Below, piece after piece: positions 41,572 to 50,676 of a stretch of DNA of 64,000 bases. Both the position numbers and the translations under genes were made by a program. The stretch lies in the NCBI GenBank assembly GCA_041821315.1, contig JBGUEO010000011.1, positions 56,632-120,631 on the forward strand, in the 5' to 3' direction. The stretch comes from DIGJ01 sp041821315 (lineage in GTDB: Bacteria > Bacillota > Clostridia > Lachnospirales > Lachnospiraceae). A model generated the notes under the pieces. It did no database searches. It was not told the origin of the DNA and saw only the letters and a program-made list of their open reading frames with translations. Numbering within the stretch: the first letter of the stretch is position 1; every line of letters starts with the position of its first letter.

Positions 41572-42837
41572 ATGAAAACCCCATTTGTAACATTGGAGCA
41601 GGTTGAAGAAATGGTGAAGAGTTATCCGACCCCATTTCACATTTATGACGAAAAAGGAATAAGAGAGAATGCACGAAAATTGTATCAGGCATTTTCTTGG
41701 AATAAAGGATTTAAAGAATATTTTGCGGTAAAAGCAACCCCAAATCCATTTTTGCTAAAAATACTGAAGGAAGAGGGTTGTGGAACGGATTGTTCTTCCC
41801 TGACAGAACTTATGCTTTCGGAAGCAACTGGATTTATGGGCGATGAAATTATTTTTTCATCCAATGTAACTCCAGCAGAGGAATATATTAAGGCAAGCGA
41901 GTTAGGTGCAATTATTAATCTGGATGATTATACACATATTGATTTTTTGGACAATCTAATTGGTATACCAGAGACAATTTTTTGTCGTTATAATCCAGGT
42001 GGTGTATTTGCATTAGGAACGGATATTATGGATAATCCAGGAGATGCAAAGTATGGATTTACCCATGATCAAATTATCGATGGATTTCGTCGCTTAAAAG
42101 AGATGGGAGCAAAGAAATTTGGTATCCATTCGTTTCTTGCAAGCAATACAGTAACCAATGAATATTATCCGGCACTTGCTAAAATCATGTTTGAATTGGC
42201 GGTTGAAATCAAAGAAAAGGTCGGAGTTGAAATCAATTATATTAACTTGTCTGGTGGAATTGGTATCCCTTATTATCCAGATCAAGAAGGAAATAATATT
42301 CTGGTGATTGGAGATAAGGTGCGAGAAGTATACGAAGAAGTACTGCAACCAGCAGGGCTTTCTCACATAGCTCTTATGACAGAACTTGGGCGTTTTATGT
42401 TAGCACCTTATGGTGCCCTTATTACGAAGGCAGTCCATGAAAAGCACACATATAAAGAATACATTGGTGTGGATGCTTGTGCGGTGAATTTGATGCGCCC
42501 AGCAATGTATGGTGCATATCATCACATTACGGTATTAGGAAAAGAGAAGGCTTTGGAAGATCATAAGTATGATATTACGGGATCTCTTTGTGAAAACAAT
42601 GATAAATTTGCTATTGATCGTATGCTTCCTGATATTGAAATAGGCGACTATCTCTATATTCATGATACGGGAGCACATGGTTTTTCTATGGGATATAACT
42701 ACAATGGGAAATTAAAATCAGCAGAACTTCTTTTGAAAGAAGATAAAAGTACACAGCTCATTCGTCGTGCGGAAACGCCAAAGGACTATTTTGCAACCTT
42801 TGATTATTGCGATGTATTAAAGGGTATACAATATTAA
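41572..42837 (+). CDS. lysA: Diaminopimelate decarboxylase-type enzyme
   Basis: 421 residues, PLP enzyme of the alanine racemase-like barrel class. The PLP lysine lies in YFAVKATPNP, the barrel has SGGIGIP for phosphate binding, and the active-site cysteine is in GSLCENNDKF, as in LysA (GPICES). It would decarboxylate meso-diaminopimelate to lysine. The sequence belongs to a variant branch, so a related amino acid substrate cannot be ruled out. GGAGATGAG precedes the ATG. It is a single gene with its own promoter and terminator. Confidence 0.85.
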   Translation: MKTPFVTLEQVEEMVKSYPTPFHIYDEKGIRENARKLYQAFSWNKGFKEYFAVKATPNPFLLKILKEEGCGTDCSSLTELMLSEATGFMGDEIIFSSNVTPAEEYIKASELGAIINLDDYTHIDFLDNLIGIPETIFCRYNPGGVFALGTDIMDNPGDAKYGFTHDQIIDGFRRLKEMGAKKFGIHSFLASNTVTNEYYPALAKIMFELAVEIKEKVGVEINYINLSGGIGIPYYPDQEGNNILVIGDKVREVYEEVLQPAGLSHIALMTELGRFMLAPYGALITKAVHEKHTYKEYIGVDACAVNLMRPAMYGAYHHITVLGKEKALEDHKYDITGSLCENNDKFAIDRMLPDIEIGDYLYIHDTGAHGFSMGYNYNGKLKSAELLLKEDKSTQLIRRAETPKDYFATFDYCDVLKGIQY

Positions 42838-42842
42838 ACAGC

Positions 42843-42889
42843 AAAAAACAGAGATAAGACCAACGCTTGGGTCTTATCTCTGTTTTTTT
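42843..42889. terminator. Bidirectional terminator between lysA and the export operon
   Basis: A long perfect stem, AACAGAGATAAGACC with GGTCTTATCTCTGTT, carries A on one side and T on the other, so it serves both convergent transcripts. Confidence 0.92.
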
Positions 42890-42904
42890 AATCATTTCGA
42901 TTCA

Positions 42905-44080
42905 TTATTCACTGCGTAAAGCATCAATAGGATTCAATCCTGCGGCTTTCCGTGCCGGCATATATCCAAAGATAAGACCGATTCCAACTGATATCGAGAA
43001 GGAAAGAATAATGGAGTTGAGGGTTGGAGAGGCATCAACACCGAGTAAATTTCCAATATTGATTACGAGTCCAGCACCGAATAAGATACCAATTGTACCA
43101 CCTAAGGCACTAATTGATCCGGCTTCAATGATAAATTGTGTTAAAATGTCTTTCCTCCGTGCACCAAGCGATTTACGAATACCAATTTCTTGTGTACGTT
43201 CGGTTACAGATACTAACATAATATTCATAATACCAATTCCGGCAACAACCAAGGAGATTCCGGCAATTCCTCCAAGTACGGTAGCTAACATGGCTATCAT
43301 AGAGTCAATCGTGGTTAGAAGAGAAGTCATACTTGAAATTTGATACAAATCTTCATCGAAAAACTTTTTATATAGAAAATCATCTAAAAGGGTTTCTCCA
43401 TCTTCTACATAATCACGACCATAGGTAGCAAACGTATAAGTGGAAATGGTTCCAGTATGAGACATTCTGGCAATTTTTGAATAAGGAGCATAGATGCAAT
43501 CATCGGCGGAACCTTCTTCACCATCGGCGGACTCTTCTATAATACCAATAATGGTAAAGGTTTCTCCATTAATTTTAATGGTCTCGCCTAATACATTATT
43601 GTTTTCGAACAATTCACTGATGATATACGTTCCAACCACACAAACCGGTTTACGGTTCTCAATGTCGGCATAGCTAATATATCGGCCAGAAGACAGCGTT
43701 AAATGGTTGATATCTTCATAGGTTTCTGCGGTTCCAGTAATCGTCTCGCTTTCGATGGAAGACGTTCCGTTTTTTACCGTGAAACTAGAAGTTACCAGTG
43801 GAGATACACCTTCAAAGACATCCTTATTGTCTGATACAAATTGAAACATATCATCTTCATCTACATGGCGGGTACCTGTGCTTGATGCGTTAACGGTAAT
43901 CATGTTAGTTCCTATATCTGCAAAGCTATCAATGATATAATTGGTAAGACCTTGCATCAGACCTACAATGATGATAACTGAACCAACACCAATTATCATA
44001 CCAAGCATTGTCAAGATAGACCGCATTTTATTTGAAATAATACTCTTAAAGGCTAAGCGAAAGCCCTGAAATATACTCAT
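42905..44080 (-). CDS. MacB-type ABC transporter permease
   Basis: 391 residues. A membrane helix near the N-terminus (about 15-38), an extracellular MacB periplasmic-core-like domain (about 45-240) and three C-terminal helices of the FtsX type (about 260-385, with TERTQEIGIRKSLGARRKDI). It transmits ATP-driven motion to extracellular or membrane-embedded substrates. It is the last gene of the SLH/adaptor/ATPase/permease operon. Confidence 0.93.
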   Translation of the reverse strand: MSIFQGFRLAFKSIISNKMRSILTMLGMIIGVGSVIIIVGLMQGLTNYIIDSFADIGTNMITVNASSTGTRHVDEDDMFQFVSDNKDVFEGVSPLVTSSFTVKNGTSSIESETITGTAETYEDINHLTLSSGRYISYADIENRKPVCVVGTYIISELFENNNVLGETIKINGETFTIIGIIEESADGEEGSADDCIYAPYSKIARMSHTGTISTYTFATYGRDYVEDGETLLDDFLYKKFFDEDLYQISSMTSLLTTIDSMIAMLATVLGGIAGISLVVAGIGIMNIMLVSVTERTQEIGIRKSLGARRKDILTQFIIEAGSISALGGTIGILFGAGLVINIGNLLGVDASPTLNSIILSFSISVGIGLIFGYMPARKAAGLNPIDALRSE

Positions 44081-44096
44081 AAGTTAAAGCCTCCTT

Positions 44097-44849
44097 CTAG
44101 CCGTATAAATTATTATCTAGATTTGCATCAAATTCAACATAATCGTTGGTAGACCCATCAAAAATAATTTTCCCGTCATATAAGCGGACGATACGATTTG
44201 CCTGTTGGGCAACGGAATTGTCATGGGTAATTAAAACAACGGTAGTGCCGTCTTGGTGCAATTTTTTTAAAAATGAAAGTACTTCCTTACTGGTTTTAGA
44301 ATCAAGTGCACCAGTCGGTTCATCAGCAAGAATGAGGGAAGGGCTTCCAGCTAGCGCGCGTGCAATGGATACACGTTGCTGCTGCCCACCGGATAACTGA
44401 TTGGGATAATTGCGCCATTTATGTTTAATACCAACTTGATCGAGAGCAGCGAGTGCTGCTTCTTTTCTTGCATTTTTTCCCTTTCCAGCATAAAGGAGGG
44501 GAAGTTCTACATTTTCCAAAATATTTAATTTTGTTAGTAAGTGATATTGCTGAAAAATAAAACCAATCATTTTGTTACGGATACTTGCAAGCTCATCGTC
44601 TTTCATTTTGCTAACATCAATCCCTCCCAGGATATATTTACCGCTTGTTGGAACATCTAAAGCCCCAATGATATTCATAGTGGTTGATTTTCCACTACCG
44701 GATTTTCCTACAATGGCGACAAACTCGCCATTGTAGACCTTAAGATTAATGCCATCATTAGCACGAACCTCTTCGTCACCCGTTTGATATATTTTGCATA
44801 AATCAATTAATTCGATTAGAGGCTGTTCCTCTTTTTTTTCTAGTTCCAT
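44097..44849 (-). CDS. MacB/LolD-type ABC ATPase
   Basis: 250 residues with Walker A GKSGSGKST, signature LSGGQQQR, Walker B LILADEPT and the family GALDSKTSKEV D-loop. It powers the permease encoded next to it. GGAGGTAGT precedes the ATG. Confidence 0.95.
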   Translation of the reverse strand: MELEKKEEQPLIELIDLCKIYQTGDEEVRANDGINLKVYNGEFVAIVGKSGSGKSTTMNIIGALDVPTSGKYILGGIDVSKMKDDELASIRNKMIGFIFQQYHLLTKLNILENVELPLLYAGKGKNARKEAALAALDQVGIKHKWRNYPNQLSGGQQQRVSIARALAGSPSLILADEPTGALDSKTSKEVLSFLKKLHQDGTTVVLITHDNSVAQQANRIVRLYDGKIIFDGSTNDYVEFDANLDNNLYG

Positions 44850-44861
44850 ACTACCTCCAAT

Positions 44862-46583
44862 CTAATTGCTAGGTCTGCCGCCCGGATTGCCACCACCATT
44901 TTGTCGAGGAGGCTTTTCTTGCATATCACGATTCATCATCATATTGTCGGTACTTATTTCCCTAGCTGGAACATAAACAACATCACCTTCAGATAAACCA
45001 TTGGTAATTTCTATGTACTCATCATCACTGATACCAGTGGAAACTTCAACGGAGCGGAAGCCAACTGGAACATCGTCGACTTCTTCCGTTACGCTATCGT
45101 CTTGTACATATACCACATTTCCACGTTGAAGTGAATCCGCGGGTATAGCAAGTGCGTTATCAACGGATTCAATGACAATCTCTCCGCTAATATTCATGCC
45201 AGGCAATAAATCTTTGGTATCATCAATCCGAACAGTAACGGGATATTGTGTAACACCGCCGCTGGTTGTGCTGACGAGACTGATATTAGTAATAATACCT
45301 TCAAAGGTTATATCAGCAAGTGCATCGGCGGTTATATTAACCGTTTGACCAACCTCCACGGAGTGCACATCAAGTTCATCCACATACATGTCGAATTTCA
45401 TCGCTGATAAATCATAGATAAGGCACAAGGTGGAATCTTTACTGGAGATACTTAGTGTATCTCCTACTTTAAAATTCTTTTGAATGATAGTTCCTGTAAT
45501 TGGAGAAGTAATCGTATAATCGGTATAAGCATCTAGAACTTCATCTAGTTTTGTCTGCGCGTCTTCCACGGATTCTTTTGCAGAGTCTACTTGATCGGAT
45601 AAGGTATCTAATCGATCATCTACCGTATCACTGGTTAGACGAATCAAGATATCTCCTTCCTTTATCCAATCCCCCTCGGATACATATACGTGTGCTACGT
45701 CCCCCGCTATACTGGAAGAAACGGTTGTGTCATCTGTAATGGAAAACGTTCCCGCTTCATTGCAGTAGAGGCTTCCGATTGTTGCGGTAGCAGCGGTATC
45801 TGTAGTAATGCCACCTGGATTTTTTACTTTAATTGTAACATAGCGGACAATACGGTTACCGCTTAGGGTTACGTCAACACTTCCAATCGAAGATACGGTT
45901 CCGCTTAAGCTTTCATCCGTATCAGAAAGTTCTACAGTAGCGGTTTCCCCAATCAGAGAACTTTTGACATCGGAGGAATTAAACGGTACGGTAAGAAGCA
46001 TGTATTTATTGTTATAAATTTGAGCAACTGGGTCACTGGGCTGAATACTGTCTCCGATTTTTAAATCGAATGATTTTACATAACCAGTTACGGTTGCTTT
46101 TACAATTAAATCGGAATCATCATGTTTCGATTCATCATATTTTGCAACGGCAGTATTGTATTTCTTTTTTGCACGTTCCAATGATTTTTTTGCACTGGTA
46201 AGCGTGGATTTCATACTGTCTGTTGAAATCTGATAGAGAACGTCCCCTTCATTTACCAGATCGCCCTCTTCAAAATCTGCAGCGATAATAGTTCCCTCTA
46301 CAGTAGAGACGGTTGTAACAGAATAGGTATTTAGAGGTTCTACGGTACCAGAGGAAGATAAGTGATTTTCAATCGTTCTTCTCTCAACTTCTTTAGTGGT
46401 ATATTTTGAACTCTCAGTATTTTTTTTTACAATATTACCGATTGTTTCTTTGAGTGCAAAGCGGACGCCAAAGAATAGCAGTATAAATATAACTACAATG
46501 AAAATAATACGTCTGATAATTTTTTGCTTTTTTGTTCGTATTTTTTTATCTTTAGAAAATAGTTTCTTAGAAAATAGCTTCAT
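44862..46583 (-). CDS. Membrane-fusion/adaptor protein of the MacA/HlyD type
   Basis: 573 residues. One N-terminal membrane anchor (about 24-45), beta-barrel and lipoyl-like parts, and two heptad-rich coiled-coil segments (about 120-145 and 325-360). A Gly/Pro/Asn-rich tail (QNGGGNPGGRPSN) ends the protein. It is longer than typical MacA (about 370), with an additional lipoyl/barrel module. In Gram-positives such proteins bridge the ABC pump to wall-side partners. Confidence 0.92.
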   Translation of the reverse strand: MKLFSKKLFSKDKKIRTKKQKIIRRIIFIVVIFILLFFGVRFALKETIGNIVKKNTESSKYTTKEVERRTIENHLSSSGTVEPLNTYSVTTVSTVEGTIIAADFEEGDLVNEGDVLYQISTDSMKSTLTSAKKSLERAKKKYNTAVAKYDESKHDDSDLIVKATVTGYVKSFDLKIGDSIQPSDPVAQIYNNKYMLLTVPFNSSDVKSSLIGETATVELSDTDESLSGTVSSIGSVDVTLSGNRIVRYVTIKVKNPGGITTDTAATATIGSLYCNEAGTFSITDDTTVSSSIAGDVAHVYVSEGDWIKEGDILIRLTSDTVDDRLDTLSDQVDSAKESVEDAQTKLDEVLDAYTDYTITSPITGTIIQKNFKVGDTLSISSKDSTLCLIYDLSAMKFDMYVDELDVHSVEVGQTVNITADALADITFEGIITNISLVSTTSGGVTQYPVTVRIDDTKDLLPGMNISGEIVIESVDNALAIPADSLQRGNVVYVQDDSVTEEVDDVPVGFRSVEVSTGISDDEYIEITNGLSEGDVVYVPAREISTDNMMMNRDMQEKPPRQNGGGNPGGRPSN

Positions 46584-46600
46584 AGGTTCAACCCTTCCAT

Positions 46601-48499
46601 TTATTTGTCAGATGCAATAATCATGCATACCTGTTTTGATACACCAGTCGTATCATCATAATAAGCAGTGAGTGTATATTTGTTTAAGTTTGAAACTTTT
46701 GACAGTGTTGTGGTATGGAATATACCAGAACTGTCCTTATAATAAATGGATGCACTAGAAGCGAGTGCTCTTGTCCATTCAGCACAAGTTATATTACCCG
46801 AAGTAATGGAGGTTACAATTCCACTTTGTAGTTTTGTAAAGCTTACAGAAGAAATATTGCCGCTTGCGTCATGGTAAGTATCAATACGAAGACCAATTCC
46901 TGCGACAATGGTACCACTAGCAAGTTTAGAAGCAAGTGTCTTTGTTGTTCCATTGATTAAATAAGAATAGGTAGTCGGACTGCTGTCTGTTATATTGACG
47001 GATGTTATAATTCCATAGGAATAATCATCACTGAGGGCATTTTTTAAAATAAGAGATGAAATTTCTCCAGCACTGTTAAATTCATAATACAAAATATTGG
47101 AATAGGTCAAGGTAATACCATTAATCTTATCAAGGCTAATTACTTTGAAACTTCCCTCATGTGTATCAATAATGGAAACATCACCAGCAACCTTATAAGA
47201 ACCTATTTTTCCAGAGGAAGCACTTACAGAGTTATTTGCAAGTTTGGTATATGTTTGTGTAATTCTCTCTAAGGTCTGTGTACCGTTTGTGTAAGAGACA
47301 TGAACCAAATTACCAACCGAAATGGAAAGGTCATGCACATTGTAATAGTACGTTGCACTACTGCCGTTAGCGGTTACTAAGGTCATGTATCGGTTATTGG
47401 TGTCGTTATCTGAACTCGAACCAATATAAGCACCATATTCAATAACAACTCCATATGTATCAATTTCATAGTCGGAAGAGTTAAGAGCGGCAACAACTTC
47501 ATCATCCATACCTAAAAATAAAGTGACTACATTATTTATGCTAAAATTTCCAAGACTGGAAAATGCATAAACCATATCTTTGTTGCCAAGCGTATAGGTA
47601 TCGGTACCTATCGTTACAGAAGTAGGGGATGTACGGCTTGGAGATACACTGGATAAGATACCGGATACTTTGGTATTGTATGCCCAAATAGTAGTTAAGT
47701 CTTTTGAATAGTAAATTACATCGTAAGGATTAATACTTGATGTGTCGCTTAGTACCTCGTTACGATATACGGTAGCATCACTTGTAGGGAAAGGAAGAAG
47801 GGAGGATAGAGAAGACGTCAAAAGTATCGGCCCTTTTAAGTTTGATTTTAAAAGAGATAAATAATTGACATAACCATCGGAATCCATAGTGATGTTAAGT
47901 GTAGTAGAGCCATAAATCATTCCTTGCGTTGTCTTAGTGGTAAGAAGATTGTAAAAGATATTGCTACAGTTTGCAAACGTTAATGTTTTGTTTTTTGTCT
48001 TGTTTACATGATCGTTTAAACCAAGCGCATTGAACTTTGACATTTGTGCATTTACGAGATTCCCTGAAAAGTCAGAATGGGTATATCCTAGTAAGCCAAG
48101 CATTGCTTTTGCAGCATCTTTTGTGCTTATCTTAGCGGATGGGTTAAATTTCCCTGAAATTGTGGCACTCATCCAACCCTCACTGACGGCAATTTTAATA
48201 TATCCTGCATATTTGTTTTTATAGGATACGTCCTTGTATAATGATGTTTTTAGGGATTTTTCTACCTGTCCCTGATATTTGGAAGCGTTCACTAACATTT
48301 TAGCAAACTGTTGGCGGCTTACCTTGTTGGTACTTTCTAACTTGGCAAGTGTAAATCCCTCCATTATGCCACTTAGTAATAAAGTCTCTTCTTTATAAGA
48401 AGAGGTTGTGCTTGCTGCTTTGGCTTTTTGATTCGGAATTGCAAGTGAAGTTAGGAGTACAGCAAACATAAGGAGGAAGGCCAGTAGTTGTTTTCTCAT
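46601..48499 (-). CDS. S-layer homology (SLH) domain protein heading the export operon
   Basis: 632 residues. A signal peptide ends near residue 28 (KAKA). SLH-like repeats occupy about 30-205 (YAGYIKIAVSEGWMSATISGKFNP, KISTKDAAKAMLGLLGY), and the rest is a Ser/Thr-rich beta-type region of repeated short strands with no family I recognise. SLH domains hold proteins to the secondary cell-wall polymer. Its stop is 17 bases before the adaptor gene, so it may be the pump's wall-side component or its cargo. Confidence 0.88.
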   Translation of the reverse strand: MRKQLLAFLLMFAVLLTSLAIPNQKAKAASTTSSYKEETLLLSGIMEGFTLAKLESTNKVSRQQFAKMLVNASKYQGQVEKSLKTSLYKDVSYKNKYAGYIKIAVSEGWMSATISGKFNPSAKISTKDAAKAMLGLLGYTHSDFSGNLVNAQMSKFNALGLNDHVNKTKNKTLTFANCSNIFYNLLTTKTTQGMIYGSTTLNITMDSDGYVNYLSLLKSNLKGPILLTSSLSSLLPFPTSDATVYRNEVLSDTSSINPYDVIYYSKDLTTIWAYNTKVSGILSSVSPSRTSPTSVTIGTDTYTLGNKDMVYAFSSLGNFSINNVVTLFLGMDDEVVAALNSSDYEIDTYGVVIEYGAYIGSSSDNDTNNRYMTLVTANGSSATYYYNVHDLSISVGNLVHVSYTNGTQTLERITQTYTKLANNSVSASSGKIGSYKVAGDVSIIDTHEGSFKVISLDKINGITLTYSNILYYEFNSAGEISSLILKNALSDDYSYGIITSVNITDSSPTTYSYLINGTTKTLASKLASGTIVAGIGLRIDTYHDASGNISSVSFTKLQSGIVTSITSGNITCAEWTRALASSASIYYKDSSGIFHTTTLSKVSNLNKYTLTAYYDDTTGVSKQVCMIIASDK

Positions 48500-48621
48500 T
48501 GTAGTTCTCCTTTCTGGAAGATAGTGCTATCACATTCTCGTTTCTATTATCATGGATAGGTGTGACCATTTAGTGAATAAATTGTTAAATATAACTAAAA
48601 TTTTTGAAAATAAGTTTGTCT

Positions 48622-48650
48622 TTGCAGTGAATGAGGATTTATGATATACT
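48622..48650 (+). promoter_or_regulatory. Promoter of the topoisomerase pair
   Basis: TTGCAG (48622-48627) and TATACT (48645-48650), 17 bases apart, lie 65 bases before the B-subunit ATG. Confidence 0.7.
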
Positions 48651-48715
48651 TACAACCGCTAAGAAAGTAAGAAACTGCAAGTTGCAGGGTTTATATAGAG
48701 GAAGGGGAGTTTGTT

Positions 48716-50647
48716 ATGGAACAGTATAATGGAAGTCAAATTGTGGTTTTGGAAGGGTTAGAAGCGGTTAGAAAACGTCCTGGGATGTACATTGGAAGTA
48801 CAGGAACGAGAGGGCTTCATCATCTAATATGGGAGATTTTGGATAATGGGATTGATGAACATTTGGCAGGTTTTTGTAATCATATTGATATTATATTAAG
48901 AAAAGATGGTGGACTTACAATAAAGGATAACGGAAGAGGTGTCCCAGTTGATATACATCCAACAAAGAAAATTCCAACCGTGCGGGTTGTGTATACGATA
49001 TTGCATGCAGGTGGAAAATTTGGAGGCTCTGCCTATAAAGTCTCTGGTGGTCTTCATGGAGTAGGAGCCTCTGTTGTAAATGCGCTCTCTTCCAAATTAA
49101 TTGTAGAGGTTCGTAGAAATGGTGAAATTTATCGAGATGAATACGCGGATGGAGGACATCCGGTTACGGAACTCATAAAAGGGGATTTACCAGTGGTTGG
49201 TAAGTGTAATAAATCAGATACTGGTACCTGTGTTACGTTTTATCCGGATGAGACGATTTTTGAAACAACGGAATTTAAAGTGGAAACGATAAAAAAGAAA
49301 TTAAAGGAAATTGCTTTTTTAAATAAAAACCTTGAGATTCGTTTTTTGGATGAGGCGAGTGGAAAAGAGCGAATATATTGTGAAGAATATGGAATCAAAA
49401 GTTTTATAAATTATCTTGTACGTGACATGACAACGATTCATGAGGATGTTGTTTATGCAGAAGGAACCAGTGGAGAAATTGAAGTGGAACTGGCATTTCA
49501 ATATACAACTGGTTTTACAGAACAAATTAATGCATATTGCAATCGAATCAATGTAGTGGACGGAGGAACGCTGGTAACGGGATTTAAAATGGCACTTACG
49601 CGAGTCATGAATCAATATGCAAGAGAACTTGGTGTGTTAAAAGATAAGGATGAAAATTTTGATGGAAAAGATATTCGAAATGGAATTGTTGCTATTATTT
49701 CAATCAAGCATCCGGATCCTCAATTTGAAGGACAAACTAAGACAAAACTAGGAAATACCGATGCAAAGAGTGCAGTAGACGAAGTCTTCACAGAACAGGT
49801 GCAGCGTTATTTTGATAAAAATGTGGAAGAACTAAAGAAAATATTAGAAAACTCAATGAAATCATACAATGCAAGAAGAGCTGGTGATAAAGCACGCAGT
49901 GCGGTATTAAAACAGCTCAATGATGTGGATACTAGAAGTAAGCTAGCGTCTTGCTCTTCTAAAAAACCTGAAGAATGTGAAGTATATATTGTCGAAGGGG
50001 ATTCTGCTGGGGGAACGGTTAAGACGGCAAGAAATCGAAAGACGCAAGCCGTTTTGCCACTTCGAGGAAAAATCTTAAATGTAGAAAAGGCAACATTAGA
50101 AAAGATTTTAGTAAACAATGAAATTAAGTCTATGATTGTTTCTTTTGGATGCGGAATTGGTGATGAGTTTGATATTTCAAAATTACGATATGACAAAATT
50201 ATAATTTTAACAGATGCAGATGTTGATGGAGCACATATCAGCACATTGCTATTGACTTTCTTTTATCGATTTATGCCAGAGCTTATCAATGAAGGAAAGA
50301 TTTACAGAGGATTGCCACCTTTATATAAAGTCGAGTATGAAACTACAAAAAAAACGAAGAAAAAAAAGCAATCACAATATCTGTTCAATGATTTTGAATT
50401 AGAGAAATTTAAAAAAATACAAGAGAACAAACTTTTAAATGTGCAGAGATACAAAGGTCTTGGTGAGATGGATGCGGATCAGTTGTGGGAGACGACATTA
50501 AATCCAGAAACTCGTATTTTAGCGCAAGTATCCATTAGTGATACGGTGGAAGCGGATGAAATTACTACCATTCTTATGAGTAGTAATGTTCCGCCAAGAA
50601 AAGAGTTTATTATGGAAGAAGCAAAGTATGCAAAATTGGATGTATAA
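48716..50647 (+). CDS. parE: Type IIA topoisomerase B subunit (ParE/GyrB)
   Basis: 643 residues. GHKL ATPase (1-220, with NGRGVPV and GGLHGVGASVVNAL), transducer (220-390), TOPRIM domain (EGDSAGG and DADVDGAH magnesium residues) and C-terminal tail (QRYKGLGEMD). It forms the ATPase half of the enzyme with the gene 29 bases downstream. Motifs alone do not settle gyrase versus topoisomerase IV; a separate gyrBA pair near the origin is expected in this group, so I favour ParE. GGAAGGGGAG precedes the ATG. Confidence 0.9.
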   Translation: MEQYNGSQIVVLEGLEAVRKRPGMYIGSTGTRGLHHLIWEILDNGIDEHLAGFCNHIDIILRKDGGLTIKDNGRGVPVDIHPTKKIPTVRVVYTILHAGGKFGGSAYKVSGGLHGVGASVVNALSSKLIVEVRRNGEIYRDEYADGGHPVTELIKGDLPVVGKCNKSDTGTCVTFYPDETIFETTEFKVETIKKKLKEIAFLNKNLEIRFLDEASGKERIYCEEYGIKSFINYLVRDMTTIHEDVVYAEGTSGEIEVELAFQYTTGFTEQINAYCNRINVVDGGTLVTGFKMALTRVMNQYARELGVLKDKDENFDGKDIRNGIVAIISIKHPDPQFEGQTKTKLGNTDAKSAVDEVFTEQVQRYFDKNVEELKKILENSMKSYNARRAGDKARSAVLKQLNDVDTRSKLASCSSKKPEECEVYIVEGDSAGGTVKTARNRKTQAVLPLRGKILNVEKATLEKILVNNEIKSMIVSFGCGIGDEFDISKLRYDKIIILTDADVDGAHISTLLLTFFYRFMPELINEGKIYRGLPPLYKVEYETTKKTKKKKQSQYLFNDFELEKFKKIQENKLLNVQRYKGLGEMDADQLWETTLNPETRILAQVSISDTVEADEITTILMSSNVPPRKEFIMEEAKYAKLDV

Positions 50648-50676
50648 TTAGGTAGCAGACAAAAGGAGTTTATGGA

